Numbered from the stretch's first letter, positions 41,505 to 50,204 are shown. The stretch: DNA of 50,260 nt from Spirochaetales bacterium UBA6872 (GCA_002452215.1 DKCO01000011.1:1-50260), one strand, 5' to 3'. Notes: generated from the letters alone by a model not told the origin. Numbers and translations are program-made.

Positions 41505-41963
41505 TCACGCTTTGATATAGTCCAAGACATCCTCTCCATGTGTCGAGACAGATACCTTTGGGAATGTTTTTTCAATCACTCCATTCTCGTCTATGATGTA
41601 TGTGCATCTGATTGTTCCGAAATATGTCCTTCCATAGTTTTTCTTCTCGCCCCATGCTTGGTACTCGTCTTGTACTTTATGGTCAGGGTCTGAGAGTAGT
41701 ATGAAATTGAGGTTTTGCTTTGCAATGAAGCTCTTATGAGAGTCGACAGAGTCCTTTGATATTCCAACAACAATGGCGTTCAATTTCAAAAAATCCTCAT
41801 ACTTGTCTCTCAATGAGCATGCTTCTTTGGTGCATCCTGCAGTATTGTCCTTTGGATAGAAATAAAGGATGACTTTCTTTCCTCTCCATTCGCTCAGACT
41901 CCTCTCGTTCCCATTCTGGTCTTTGAGAGTGAATTCTGGTGCTTTTGTTCCAACATTTAGCAT
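41505..41963 (-). CDS. bcp: Thioredoxin-dependent peroxiredoxin, BCP type
   Basis: The protein reduces peroxides using thioredoxin. It has 152 residues. The peroxidatic cysteine is in N-T-A-G-C-T-K-E-A-C near residue 45, with the resolving cysteine five residues later as in the atypical 2-Cys BCP/PrxQ class. P-E-F-T-L-K-D-Q-N-G near 10 and V-I-L-Y-F-Y-P-K-D near 33 are family motifs. I chose ATG 41963, eight bases after GGAGG, since the upstream in-frame ATG lies before that site. It is monocistronic, fitting oxygen defence in an anaerobe. Confidence 0.93.
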   Translation of the reverse strand: MLNVGTKAPEFTLKDQNGNERSLSEWRGKKVILYFYPKDNTAGCTKEACSLRDKYEDFLKLNAIVVGISKDSVDSHKSFIAKQNLNFILLSDPDHKVQDEYQAWGEKKNYGRTYFGTIRCTYIIDENGVIEKTFPKVSVSTHGEDVLDYIKA

Positions 41964-42082
41964 TGTATGTTCCTCCATAATTGGAATATAACTAGAAAGT
42001 TTATTAGAGTGACGATTTTTCAGTTTTTTATTGGACTTTCTGTGAAGTTTCCATATTCTTCCACTATATGTTATATTATAAG

Positions 42083-42102
42083 TATAAGCCGATTAGCTTA
42101 TA
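42083..42102 (+). promoter_or_regulatory. Hairpin next to ribosome site of BAX inhibitor gene
   Basis: TATAAGC (42083-42089) and GCTTATA (42096-42102) form a 7-bp stem with a 6-base loop, and AGGAG begins at the last stem base. The hairpin could affect access of ribosomes to the start region. An AT-rich promoter with TATATT lies just upstream, near 42070. Confidence 0.4.
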
Positions 42103-42111
42103 GGAGTTTAA

Positions 42112-42822
42112 ATGAAAGATAAGGATATTGTTCTCAACAATGTAGGAAGAAGAGAGAATGTATTTTTGACGAGAGTATATTTGAAGATGACAGGAGCACT
42201 TGTGCTGACAGCATTGGTTGCATACCTTGTCTCAATGTCGGCACAGTTGATGCACTATGTTGTTCTTAACCCAATTTCGATGGTTATCTTGGCTATTGCT
42301 CAAATTGGCTTGGTAATCTATCTTTCGTCAAGAGTTGAGCATATGTCGAAGAGTGCTGCATCGCTATGTTTTGCTGGCTATGCTGTACTGACGGGTGTTA
42401 CTTTTTCAACGATTTTCACAGTCTATGTTGGAACAGGTGTAATCACAAAGGCATTTGTCTCATCTGCAATAGTTTTTGCTCTCGCTTCTGTGTATGGCAC
42501 AGTGACGAAAAAGAGCATAAAGGGATGGGGTGGCTGGTTGATGATGTCGCTTGTTGGAATCATCATAGCATCTTTAGTAAACTTATTGCTCCGCTCTACA
42601 ATGCTGGATTTGATGATAAGTGCAATAGGCGTCTTGATCTTCACTCTTCTTACAGCTTGGGATAGCCAGAAGCTTTGCAAGATGAATGCAATGTATGGCT
42701 CATCGATGAGCGAGGATGAACTGTCGAAGATCTCTGTAATGGGTGCTTTGGATTTGTATCTTGATTTTATAAATATCTTCTTGTATTTTATCAGGATATT
42801 TGCTCGAAGCAATGATAGATAA
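42112..42822 (+). CDS. BAX inhibitor-1 / YccA family membrane protein
   Basis: The 236-residue protein has seven hydrophobic segments starting near residue 25. The family C-terminal signature is visible in A-W-D-S-Q-K-L near residue 180 and G-A-L-D-L-Y-L-D-F-I-N-I-F near 210. BI-1/YccA proteins are pH-sensitive calcium-leak channels or interact with membrane proteases. The specific role here is unknown. AGGAG lies five bases before the ATG. The RluA-type gene overlaps its end by 11 bp, so they are cotranscribed. Confidence 0.9.
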   Translation: MKDKDIVLNNVGRRENVFLTRVYLKMTGALVLTALVAYLVSMSAQLMHYVVLNPISMVILAIAQIGLVIYLSSRVEHMSKSAASLCFAGYAVLTGVTFSTIFTVYVGTGVITKAFVSSAIVFALASVYGTVTKKSIKGWGGWLMMSLVGIIIASLVNLLLRSTMLDLMISAIGVLIFTLLTAWDSQKLCKMNAMYGSSMSEDELSKISVMGALDLYLDFINIFLYFIRIFARSNDR

Positions 42823-43489
42823 AATCTATTTTGATTCCAAGGATTGCGTTGTTCTTTATAAGCCATCTGGGCTTGCATCGGTGCCTCTGAAAGCAAAAGC
42901 TGGAGGCACTTTTCTTGATGAGGTTGCATCTGTTTTCCCTGAAGTTTTGTCTGTTCATGGAAAGAATGAATGGGAGGGAAGTGCAATACATAGGTTAGAT
43001 ACTCCAACATCAGGTTTAATGCTATTCGCCAGGAACCAAGAAGCTTATGATTTTCTTCTCTCAGAGCAAAGTGCAGGGCGAATTGTAAAGCGCTATAGAG
43101 CAACATTTTGCGATAAGAGAAAAATTAATGATGGTTTCGAGCCATTTCCTTTTGGCGATATAACACAAAAAGAGACAGTTGTCTCTTCTTTTTTCAGAGC
43201 TTTTGGACCTGGCGCGAAGGCTGTAAGGCCCGTTTTGGAAAACAAAAGATTCAAAAGCGGAAGAATGTATAAAACAAAGATTGTCCCAGAAAGCAAAAAC
43301 AGTGTTCTTTGCACGCTGTCTTTGGGCTTTAGACATCAAATAAGGGCTCATCTTGCATGGGCGGGGCATCCTCTTGTCGGTGATATTCTCTATGGAGGAG
43401 ATGAGAGCACTTTCTTCGGTCTTGAGGCTATTGGCATATCATTTATGGAAAGAAGTGGAAGAAGAGTTGATGTTCTATCTCTTGTTTGA
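42812..43489 (+). CDS. RluA-family pseudouridine synthase
   Basis: The 225-residue protein converts uridine to pseudouridine in RNA. The catalytic aspartate is in H-R-L-D-T-P-T-S-G-L near residue 60. Supporting motifs are V-L-Y-K-P-S-G-L near 13 and F-R-H-Q-I-R-A-H-L-A-W-A-G-H-P-L-V-G-D near 172-190. It has no S4 domain, as in short RluA-like proteins, so the target (tRNA or 23S rRNA) is unclear. I chose ATG 42812 inside the end of the BI-1 gene. It overlaps the convergent GNAT gene by 15 bp. Confidence 0.9.
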   Translation: MIDKIYFDSKDCVVLYKPSGLASVPLKAKAGGTFLDEVASVFPEVLSVHGKNEWEGSAIHRLDTPTSGLMLFARNQEAYDFLLSEQSAGRIVKRYRATFCDKRKINDGFEPFPFGDITQKETVVSSFFRAFGPGAKAVRPVLENKRFKSGRMYKTKIVPESKNSVLCTLSLGFRHQIRAHLAWAGHPLVGDILYGGDESTFFGLEAIGISFMERSGRRVDVLSLV

Positions 43490-43885
43490 GAAATTGCAAA
43501 TTTGCAATGGAACTCCATCCTCCATTCTCTTGAAGCCGAATTTCTCATAAAACGATGCGTTTTTGCTCTCTTCTGGCATTACTTCTATATAGAGGTAGTT
43601 TTTGTATTTATCTATCACCATCTGGATAAGTTTTCTGGCAATGCCTTGCTTTTGGTATTCCGGCCTTATAAGAACATAGTGCATGTATGCAAGCATCTCG
43701 CTGTCATCAATGACTCTTACAAGGCCTACAAGCGTGGATCCATCCCATGCTGTTATTACTGTTGATGAGTTTTTTAGCGCCTTGTAGAGTCTTGTTGGAT
43801 ATTGGCCTGAAATCCAGCCTACAGAGAGGAACAAATCCTCTACATCCTCTTTTGTGAATTTCTTTTCATCTGTATAGCTTATCAT
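43475..43885 (-). CDS. GNAT family N-acetyltransferase
   Basis: The 136-residue protein matches the GNAT fold. The acetyl-CoA-binding motif A is in V-L-I-R-P-E-Y-Q-K-Q-G-I-A-R-K-L near residue 74 (Q-x-x-G-x-A form), and the C-terminal Y-E-K-F-G-F-K is the usual motif B end. The substrate is unknown. I chose ATG 43885, nine bases after AAGGA. An upstream ATG at 43906 overlaps the purU stop (ATGA) and is an alternative that would add seven residues. It is the last gene of the xseA-xseB-purU operon. Confidence 0.85.
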   Translation of the reverse strand: MISYTDEKKFTKEDVEDLFLSVGWISGQYPTRLYKALKNSSTVITAWDGSTLVGLVRVIDDSEMLAYMHYVLIRPEYQKQGIARKLIQMVIDKYKNYLYIEVMPEESKNASFYEKFGFKRMEDGVPLQICNFSNKR

Positions 43886-43902
43886 GATGCTCGATCCTTT
43901 TT

Positions 43903-44760
43903 TCATCTCTCGACATTGAATACGATTGTCCTGTTGCAATGTATTATGATTCTGTTTTCCAAATGGGCTTGTACAGCTCTTGCAAGGACTCTTCTCTCTA
44001 CATCTTTCCCGACTTCTTTCAGACCGTTTGGTGTAAGCTCATGATTTACTCTCACGACATCTTGCTCAATAATCGGCCCTTTGTCGAGATCCTCTGTTGC
44101 ATAGTGCGCTGTTGCACCAATCATCTTTACGCCTCTTTGGTACGCTCTTAGGTATGGGTTGGCACCTTGGAAAGCTGGCAAGAACGCATGGTGTATGTTG
44201 ATGATCTTGCCACTCCATTTGTCGGTGAATTCAGAAGAGAGGATTTGCATGTAGCGTGCAAGCACAACAAGGTCTATATCGAATCTCTTGAGTATTTGCA
44301 TTATTTGCTCTTCTTGTTTTTTCTTGTCATCTCCTACAGGGAAATAGTAGTAGGGGATTCTGAATTGGTTTGCAACCTTTTCCAAATCGGGATGGTTCGA
44401 GATTATTACAGGAATCTCGCACTTCAGTTCGCCTTCGATGTTTCGAGAGATTAAATCGAAAAGGCAATGGCTCGTCTTTGAGACAAGAATTGCAACACGC
44501 GCTTTGTAATCTGTCCAATGGCAAGAGAATTTGAAGCCCAATGGAGTTGCGAATTCAGCAAATTGCTTTTCGAAGTCCCTTCGGGATGTCTTTAAATCAT
44601 CACCGTCAAGCTCTATGCGCATGTAGTACATGTTCTCATAACTGTCTGTATGTTGCTGGCAATGCAAGATATTGAATCCTTCTGAGTAGAAGTAATTGAC
44701 AACTGAAGCAAGGAGTCCTTTTCTGTCCTCTGCTTGCAATAGGACAATGATCTTCGCCAT
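43903..44760 (-). CDS. purU: Formyltetrahydrofolate deformylase
   Basis: The enzyme hydrolyses 10-formyl-tetrahydrofolate to formate and tetrahydrofolate. The 285-residue protein has an N-terminal ACT domain (residues 1-80, from I-V-L-L-Q-A-E-D-R-K-G-L-L-A-S). The formyltransferase domain has N-I-H-H-A-F-L-P-A-F-Q-G-A-N-P-Y near 190-205 and I-G-A-T-A-H-Y near 215, then D-L-D-K-G-P-I-I-E-Q. Catalytic Asn, His and Asp residues appear in place. The ACT domain probably senses glycine or methionine, as in E. coli PurU. The ATG overlaps the xseB stop by one base. Confidence 0.93.
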   Translation of the reverse strand: MAKIIVLLQAEDRKGLLASVVNYFYSEGFNILHCQQHTDSYENMYYMRIELDGDDLKTSRRDFEKQFAEFATPLGFKFSCHWTDYKARVAILVSKTSHCLFDLISRNIEGELKCEIPVIISNHPDLEKVANQFRIPYYYFPVGDDKKKQEEQIMQILKRFDIDLVVLARYMQILSSEFTDKWSGKIINIHHAFLPAFQGANPYLRAYQRGVKMIGATAHYATEDLDKGPIIEQDVVRVNHELTPNGLKEVGKDVERRVLARAVQAHLENRIIIHCNRTIVFNVER

Positions 44761-44972
44761 TATTTTTCAAACTCCTCTGTCTCCAATGTCTCTTCATCCG
44801 AGCTAGTCACGATTTCTACTTTTCTTTGTATCTCATTAAGTGTCTTGGATAGTTTCTTCCCAAGAGCTGTTGCTTCTTCATATAGCTTTATCGACTGCTC
44901 GAGCCCTGTTTTCTCGTCCTTCAAAAGATCCGTTATCTCTTCCATTCTCTTCAAATCGCTTTCGAAACTCAT
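44760..44972 (-). CDS. xseB: Exodeoxyribonuclease VII small subunit
   Basis: The 70-residue protein is the small subunit of exonuclease VII, which degrades single-stranded DNA in repair. It has the family helix pattern with M-S-F-E-S-D-L-K-R-M-E-E-I and L-E-Q-S-I-K-L-Y-E-E-A near residue 25. I chose ATG 44972, six bases after AAGGG. It lies two bases after the xseA stop and overlaps purU by one base. Confidence 0.9.
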   Translation of the reverse strand: MSFESDLKRMEEITDLLKDEKTGLEQSIKLYEEATALGKKLSKTLNEIQRKVEIVTSSDEETLETEEFEK

Positions 44973-44974
44973 AA

Positions 44975-46363
44975 TCATCCCTTTACTACAGCATCAAAGC
45001 TGCCATCATTTACTCTTATGGACAGTTCTTGTCCATCATTTACTTTCTTTTTGCTTTTTATTGCTTTGCCATTCTTGTCTGTCACAATAGCGTAGCCTCT
45101 GGAAAGGATAGCAAGCGGAGACAGCGCTTCATTCTCTTTTTTCGTAGACATCAACTCCGATCTTGCAATCGATATCCTTTCCTTGATCATGAAGTTGATT
45201 TCTCTTTTCAGCTCTTTTGTCTTTGACTTTGATTCATTGATCCTTAGCTTAAGTAATGAGCTTTCTTCTCTTCTGAGTGAGCAAAGGTGATCATGACTAT
45301 CCTTCAACCTCTGCTGAATGAGAATTTCGCAACTTTCCTGGCTATGCATTATACTTATCTCTGCGCTTCTTATTTTCCTTTCTATTATAGCTTTAGCTTC
45401 TCCTGTCTCTTTTATGTGGCTCTTTGCTGTTAGCACTTTGTTTGTTATGTAGCTTTTTAACGAGTCAGGCCTTATTATCCTCGACTTTGCATTTGCAAGT
45501 CGTTGTCCCATTATTGCATTTGTTAGCATCAAAGCTGTATCGAGACGCTTTGTCCTGTTGAATATCGTTTCCGTGACAAGCTCGGCAGCGGCAGATGGAG
45601 TAGGAGCTCTCTTGTCAGCGACATAATCCGAGAGCGGGAAGTCGATCTCATGGCCGACAGCGGAAATAATAGGGATCTTTGACTCATGTATAGCAACTAT
45701 TACTTCGTCTTCTGAAAAGCATGACAAGTCCTCTTCCGATCCGCCCCCACGACCTACTATGAGCACATCGCACGCATCGAAGTTATTGGCTTGCCTTATT
45801 CTGGATGCAATAGTAGTTGCGGCAGCATTGCCTTGCACTACAGCCGGAAATAGGATTATGTCCAAAGATGGGGCTCTTCTTTTTGTTATATTCAAAATAT
45901 CCTGGATTGCAGCACCTGTTGCGCTTGTAACAACGCCAAGCTTATGGATCTCCTCTGGAATAGGTTTCTTGATTTGCTCATCGAACCATCCTAGGCTTTG
46001 GTAATATGCCTTTCTCTTTTCGATCAATGCTCTTAGATCGCCATTGCCCTTCATCTCTATCTTCGAGATTATGAATGTGAGTTTACCTGCCTTTTGATAA
46101 ACAGATATCTGTCCATGGGCAATCACAAGATCCCCATCCACGAAATTCGGCATTAACTTTTGCAACCCAAACCATACAACACATGATATGGATGCATCCT
46201 TGTCTTTTAGGTCAAAGTACCAATGGCCACTGTTTCCCCGTTTTTTGAATCCTGAGATCTCTCCTACGACAACAACTTGGTAAAAAGCCTCGGAAACCAA
46301 GTTGTCCAAAGCTTTATTTAGTTCAGAAACAGTTATCGCGGATGTAATCTCGTCATAAGCCAT
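44975..46363 (-). CDS. xseA: Exodeoxyribonuclease VII large subunit
   Basis: The 462-residue protein has an N-terminal OB-fold (residues 1-100: V-G-E-I-S-G-F-K and H-W-Y-F-D-L-K-D-K-D-A). A catalytic core follows with V-V-T-S-A-T-G-A-A-I-Q-D-I near 140 and V-G-R-G-G-G-S-E-E-D-L near 190. S-A-V-G-H-E-I-D-F-P-L-S-D is near 225, then a long coiled coil from about 290 to 410. The C-terminus L-S-R-G-Y-A-I-V is typical. Length is close to E. coli XseA. It starts the xseA-xseB-purU-GNAT operon. There is no Shine-Dalgarno, and a perfect TATAAT lies six bases before the ATG. Confidence 0.94.
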   Translation of the reverse strand: MAYDEITSAITVSELNKALDNLVSEAFYQVVVVGEISGFKKRGNSGHWYFDLKDKDASISCVVWFGLQKLMPNFVDGDLVIAHGQISVYQKAGKLTFIISKIEMKGNGDLRALIEKRKAYYQSLGWFDEQIKKPIPEEIHKLGVVTSATGAAIQDILNITKRRAPSLDIILFPAVVQGNAAATTIASRIRQANNFDACDVLIVGRGGGSEEDLSCFSEDEVIVAIHESKIPIISAVGHEIDFPLSDYVADKRAPTPSAAAELVTETIFNRTKRLDTALMLTNAIMGQRLANAKSRIIRPDSLKSYITNKVLTAKSHIKETGEAKAIIERKIRSAEISIMHSQESCEILIQQRLKDSHDHLCSLRREESSLLKLRINESKSKTKELKREINFMIKERISIARSELMSTKKENEALSPLAILSRGYAIVTDKNGKAIKSKKKVNDGQELSIRVNDGSFDAVVKG

Positions 46364-46369
46364 GAGCGT

Positions 46370-46375
46370 ATTATA
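46370..46375 (-). promoter_or_regulatory. TATAAT -10 box of xseA operon, leaderless geometry
   Basis: On the minus strand a perfect TATAAT is followed by six bases and the xseA ATG at 46363. The best -35 at 17 bases (TTTCTA) is weak. It lies just downstream of the ferredoxin terminator. Confidence 0.45.
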
Positions 46376-46405
46376 TTTGAAAAAAATTAAATTAGAAAGA
46401 CAGTC

Positions 46406-46436
46406 AAATAAAAATGGCTCTCCATTTGGAAAGCCA
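46406..46436 (-). terminator. Intrinsic terminator of ferredoxin gene
   Basis: On the minus strand a 9-bp stem (TGGCTTTCC and GGAGAGCCA, one T-G pair) with an AAAT loop is followed by TTTTTATTT. It lies about 20 bases after the ferredoxin stop. Confidence 0.85.
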
Positions 46437-46456
46437 CAAAATGAAAGGAACTAGTT

Positions 46457-46627
46457 TTATTCCTCTACAATTGCTTCCTGTGGGCAAACGCTAGCGCATG
46501 TTCCGCAAGAAATGCAAGTATCTTGATCGATTACATAGATTCCATCGCCCTCAGAAATAGCTGAAACTGGACACTCTCCAGCACATGTTCCGCATGCAAC
46601 ACATGAGTCTGTAATTTTATAAGCCAT
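46457..46627 (-). CDS. 2[4Fe-4S] ferredoxin, clostridial type
   Basis: The 56-residue electron carrier has two C-x2-C-x2-C-x3-C-P motifs: C-V-A-C-G-T-C-A-G-E-C-P near residue 9 and C-I-S-C-G-T-C-A-S-V-C-P near 38. It begins M-A-Y-K-I-T-D-S, the usual start, with AAGGAG seven bases before the ATG. It is monocistronic, with its own strong promoter and terminator, so high expression is likely. It would serve anaerobic enzymes such as pyruvate-ferredoxin oxidoreductase, none of which is encoded in this window. Confidence 0.95.
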   Translation of the reverse strand: MAYKITDSCVACGTCAGECPVSAISEGDGIYVIDQDTCISCGTCASVCPQEAIVEE

Positions 46628-46671
46628 AGTAACACTCCTTATCACCAAATGGTGTTTTATCTACACCCTGT

Positions 46672-46700
46672 AATATAGACTTAATGGTTTCTATAGTCAA
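46672..46700 (-). promoter_or_regulatory. Strong promoter of ferredoxin gene
   Basis: On the minus strand TTGACT (46700-46695), a 17-base spacer and TATATT (46677-46672) match the sigma70 consensus at ten of twelve positions. The leader of about 40 bases contains a small CACC-AAAT-GGTG inverted repeat and the AAGGAG site. The rest of the gap to 46888 is AT-rich with nothing recognisable except a TATCAT box at 46871 that could serve topB. Confidence 0.7.
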
Positions 46701-46888
46701 TGTAATAGAGAGGATATTTATTATGTAATTCAGTTAGTTATAACTAATTATATGCAATTTGATTCTTCCTCTACATGATAGCTTCTAAAGCTTTGGCAAT
46801 AGCAATTCATTCTTGCTTTCATTGTTTTTTCGAACGATAGAATTTTATTCTCTTTCTCAATCCTTTCTGTTATCATCATGTGCTAGAT

Positions 46889-49141
46889 ATGAAGAAACTA
46901 GTTATAGCAGAAAAGCCCTCTGTTGGGCGTGAGATTGCAAAGAACCTTCTATGTTTCGATAGAGGGAATGGATACACGGAAGGACCTGACTATGTCATCA
47001 CATGGGCCCTCGGTCATCTTGTTGAGCTTGCTGAGCCACAACACTATTCTGAACGCTATAAAAGATGGTCATTGAAGGATTTGCCAATGCTTCCAGAGCA
47101 TCTAGAGCAGAGTGTAATAGAAGAAAGCAAGGAGCAATTCGATGTCATTTCCAAGCTTCTGAAGCGTGATGATATATCATCTGTTGTAATTGCGACGGAT
47201 GCCGGCAGGGAAGGAGAGCTTGTTGCAAGATGGATCTTGAAGCTAAATGGATATAAAGGCAAGGCTGAGCGGCTTTGGATATCGTCTCAAACAGAGAAAG
47301 CTATAAAGGAGGGCTTTGCCAATTTGCATCCCTCCGAAGAGTATGACAACCTTTATCATGCAGCTGAGTGTCGTGCTGCTGCCGACTGGTATGTGGGAAT
47401 GAATGTTACAAGAGCTTTGACTTGTTTCTATGATGCCAAGCTATCATCTGGTAGAGTACAGACTCCAACTCTTGCCTTGATGACAAAGAGAGAGGACGAG
47501 ATAGATTCGTTCTTGGGAAAATACTACTACAGCGCAAGAGGTGATTTCGGACTTTTCGCTGCATCATACTATCCGGAGGAGAACTCGATTAGATTCACAG
47601 ATGATGCAACAGCCAAGGAGCTTGGCGAATGGAAAGGCAAGAAGGGTAGAGTGGTATCACTTGTAAGCGAAGAGAAAAGCGAATTGGTGCCACAAGCATA
47701 TGATCTGACTGAGTTGCAACGTGATGCGAACATCGCACTTGGATTTTCCGCAAAGGAGACATTGGATACACTTCAAAGGCTTTATGAGGTCCATAAGATT
47801 GTCACATACCCAAGGACCGATTCAAGATGCATCACACCTGATATTGTCCCAACTTTAACTGAAAGGATAAAAGCCCTTTCTGGCACGATTTTCTCAAGAC
47901 AAGTCGATGAGTATTTGCAAAATGGCTACAAAAACGACAATCCACGCTTCGTTGATGCAAGTGCTGTCTCCGATCACCATGCGATAATACCAACAGAAGA
48001 GACAGTCCATGTAGAGAAGCTTTCAAAGAATGAAGAGAAGCTTTGGCAATTGATTGCAATGAGATTCCTGGAGGTGCTTGGAGAAGACTATAAGTACAAA
48101 ACAACGACAGCTGTAATCGATGTCGATGGGAAGAATTTCAAGACAAGACTTACTTTGCCTGTCTCAAAGGGTTATAGGTCTGTAGCTGAATCCTCTGCAA
48201 TGAAGTCTGCATCTCCAATAGTTGAAGATATGGACAACTCGTTTGCCATTATGAGAATGAAGGAAGGCGATGAGGTGGATCTTTTGAGTGTCAGAGTAAG
48301 AAAGAGCACTACTACACCTCCGGAAAGATACACAGATGCAACTCTTCTTTCAGCAATGGAGCATGCAGGGCGCTTTGTTGAGGATGAGAGCTTGAAATCA
48401 AACCTGACCAATGGTCTTGGAACTCCTGCAACAAGAGCTGATATGATCGAGAAGCTTGTCCAAAACAGGTATGTCGAAAGAGATGGCAAGTACTTTGTGC
48501 CAACAGCAAAAGGACGAGAGGTTGTGCGCCTTGCCCCAGAGATATTAAGATCCCCGGAGCTTACTGGCGAGTGGGAAGGACGGCTTGAGAGGATTGCGAA
48601 AGGAACAGAAGACCCAGATCTGTTTATCAAGGACATAAAGAAGATGGCATCAACGCTTGTATCCGAAGTCGAAAGATCGAATAAGACCTTCTCGCCTGTC
48701 TTCAAGGATGGCAAGACATGTCCTTATTGTTCTGGACCAATGATGAAGGCTCTGGATTCAGATGGCTCAATACATTACATTTGCCAACGTCTTTCATGTC
48801 AATATGAAGAAAAAGAGGTCAAGGTGAGAGTAGCGACAGGTGAGGCATCATCGACAAAGAAGATGACTACAACAGCCGATGGGAAGATCAAGGTTGTTAT
48901 AACAAAGAAATCTGCTGTAAAGATCCCAAAAGCCATTTATGAGACAAAAACAGAAGTTGTCAGAGAATCAAAAAAACTTTACAGGGAAAACAGGAATGAC
49001 AACAAAAATCGTTTTTCAGAGCAAAGGCGGCCATCGAATTCATTTAGTTCATCATCTGATTTCTCGGGTGGAACCATGGCTGATTTCTTTAAAAAGAGCC
49101 AGGAAAGAGAGAAGGAAAGACAGGAGAGAAAAAGAAAGTAA
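46889..49141 (+). CDS. topB: DNA topoisomerase III (type IA)
   Basis: The 750-residue protein relaxes and decatenates DNA. The TOPRIM domain is at residues 1-140 (M-K-K-L-V-I-A-E-K-P-S-V-G-R-E-I-A and A-T-D-A-G-R-E-G-E-L-V-A near 108). The active-site tyrosine is in V-T-Y-P-R-T-D-S-R near 308. S-S-G-R-V-Q-T-P-T near 187 and G-T-P-A-T-R-A near 511 are TopB motifs. The C-terminus holds a C-P-Y-C...C-x4-C zinc finger near 610, followed by a basic, Lys/Arg/Ser-rich tail. I chose ATG 46889 over a GTG three codons upstream. No ribosome site is visible. A -10-like TATCAT ends 12 bases upstream. Confidence 0.93.
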   Translation: MKKLVIAEKPSVGREIAKNLLCFDRGNGYTEGPDYVITWALGHLVELAEPQHYSERYKRWSLKDLPMLPEHLEQSVIEESKEQFDVISKLLKRDDISSVVIATDAGREGELVARWILKLNGYKGKAERLWISSQTEKAIKEGFANLHPSEEYDNLYHAAECRAAADWYVGMNVTRALTCFYDAKLSSGRVQTPTLALMTKREDEIDSFLGKYYYSARGDFGLFAASYYPEENSIRFTDDATAKELGEWKGKKGRVVSLVSEEKSELVPQAYDLTELQRDANIALGFSAKETLDTLQRLYEVHKIVTYPRTDSRCITPDIVPTLTERIKALSGTIFSRQVDEYLQNGYKNDNPRFVDASAVSDHHAIIPTEETVHVEKLSKNEEKLWQLIAMRFLEVLGEDYKYKTTTAVIDVDGKNFKTRLTLPVSKGYRSVAESSAMKSASPIVEDMDNSFAIMRMKEGDEVDLLSVRVRKSTTTPPERYTDATLLSAMEHAGRFVEDESLKSNLTNGLGTPATRADMIEKLVQNRYVERDGKYFVPTAKGREVVRLAPEILRSPELTGEWEGRLERIAKGTEDPDLFIKDIKKMASTLVSEVERSNKTFSPVFKDGKTCPYCSGPMMKALDSDGSIHYICQRLSCQYEEKEVKVRVATGEASSTKKMTTTADGKIKVVITKKSAVKIPKAIYETKTEVVRESKKLYRENRNDNKNRFSEQRRPSNSFSSSSDFSGGTMADFFKKSQEREKERQERKRK

Positions 49142-49145
49142 AGTT

Positions 49146-49544
49146 ATGGTGTTTGAGTACAGAACTAGGGTTTATTATTCTGACACAGATGCTGGTGCAA
49201 TAGTCTATCATACACATTATCTTGATTGGGCTGAGCATGCGCGCACAGAGATGTTGAGAACTCTCTTGCCTGATATGAAGCAATCGAACTTGACTGACAG
49301 CGGTTTTGTTTTTGTCGTGAAGTCGATTAATATCGAGTATTTCACGCCGGCTGTACTGGATGATGAGATATGCGTCTATACTTCAATTGAAAAACTTGAG
49401 GTTTTCAGTGCAAAGATCAGGCAAATTATAAAACGTGGTGATATTGTGCTTGCTGATATTCTTGTAAAAGTTGCTTTTATATCAAAAAAGACAAAAAAAC
49501 CACAAAAATTGCCAGATGAGATTAAATCTGTATTATCTTTGTAG
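49146..49544 (+). CDS. YbgC/FadM-type acyl-CoA thioesterase (hotdog fold)
   Basis: The 132-residue protein is a 4HBT hotdog thioesterase. The active-site signature Y-S-D-T-D-A-G-A-I-V-Y-H-T-H-Y-L-D-W-A-E is at residues 11-30, with the catalytic aspartate in the usual place. Such enzymes hydrolyse short or medium acyl-CoA or acyl-ACP. The frame extends upstream into topB, but ATG 49146, five bases after the topB stop, gives the family-typical start (M-V-F-E-Y-R-T-R-V-Y-Y). It is probably cotranscribed with topB, and the nitroreductase gene follows 17 bases later. Confidence 0.88.
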   Translation: MVFEYRTRVYYSDTDAGAIVYHTHYLDWAEHARTEMLRTLLPDMKQSNLTDSGFVFVVKSINIEYFTPAVLDDEICVYTSIEKLEVFSAKIRQIIKRGDIVLADILVKVAFISKKTKKPQKLPDEIKSVLSL

Positions 49545-49561
49545 ATGAAGGAGATTCAAAT

Positions 49562-50092
49562 ATGTGCGAAAACAATAAAGTTCTAGATTCAATTGAGACA
49601 AGAAGAAGTGTAAGAAAATACAAAGCAGAAATGCCTTCTCTTGAAGACATCAAGAAAGTAATAAAGGCAGGACTTGAGGCTCCGAGCGGTATGAATGAGC
49701 AGTCTGCTGTCATTGTTGCAATAACAAACAAGGATATAAGAGACAAGCTTTCAAAGCTAAATGCAAGAATAATGGGAATGGAAGGCGTCGATCCTTTTTA
49801 TGGTGCTCCAGTAGTGCTAGTGGTCCTTGCCAATAAAAAATATCCTACAGCAATCTATGATGGAAGTGTTGCTATTGAGAATATGCTTCTTGCATCACAC
49901 TCTCTTGGCCTTGGATCTTGTTGGATTCATAGAGCAAAAGAAGAGTTTGAGACAGAAGAAGGAAAGGAGATACTTAAAAAACTTGGACTCAACGGCGAAT
50001 TCGAAGGCGTTGGCCATTGCATTTTGGGCTACGCAGATGAGAATCCTGTTGCCCATGCTATAAAAGAGAACAGGGTTTTCTATATTTCTTAA
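49562..50092 (+). CDS. Nitroreductase family protein
   Basis: The 176-residue FMN-dependent oxidoreductase shows the nitroreductase start I-E-T-R-R-S-V-R-K-Y near residue 11 (FMN phosphate binding). A-P-S-G-M-N-E-Q near 41 and the G-L-G-S-C-W-I-H region near 118 are present, with G-H-C-I-L-G-Y near the end. The substrate is not predictable. Members reduce quinones, nitro compounds or flavins. AAGGAG lies eight bases before the ATG. It is the last gene of the topB-thioesterase-nitroreductase run and is followed by a terminator. Confidence 0.9.
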   Translation: MCENNKVLDSIETRRSVRKYKAEMPSLEDIKKVIKAGLEAPSGMNEQSAVIVAITNKDIRDKLSKLNARIMGMEGVDPFYGAPVVLVVLANKKYPTAIYDGSVAIENMLLASHSLGLGSCWIHRAKEEFETEEGKEILKKLGLNGEFEGVGHCILGYADENPVAHAIKENRVFYIS

Positions 50093-50171
50093 TTAATCAG
50101 ATACAAAATTTATATATAAATGATATTAAATATTGTGTATAACACTACAATTTTGCAATTATAGTTATTTG

Positions 50172-50204
50172 AAAAGCTATGGGTTTCTTGCCTGTAGCTT
50201 TTTT
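50172..50204 (+). terminator. Intrinsic terminator after nitroreductase gene
   Basis: AAAAGCTA (50172-50179) and TAGCTTTT (50195-50202) form an 8-bp stem that continues after a small bulge with GG-CC. T residues follow to 50204. The 80 bases between the gene and this hairpin are very AT-rich. Confidence 0.75.

Noticed and set aside
46630..46668. Possible riboswitch in the ferredoxin leader
   Set aside because: Only a four-base CACC/GGTG repeat is visible, and the leader of about 40 bases is too short for a known metabolite riboswitch.
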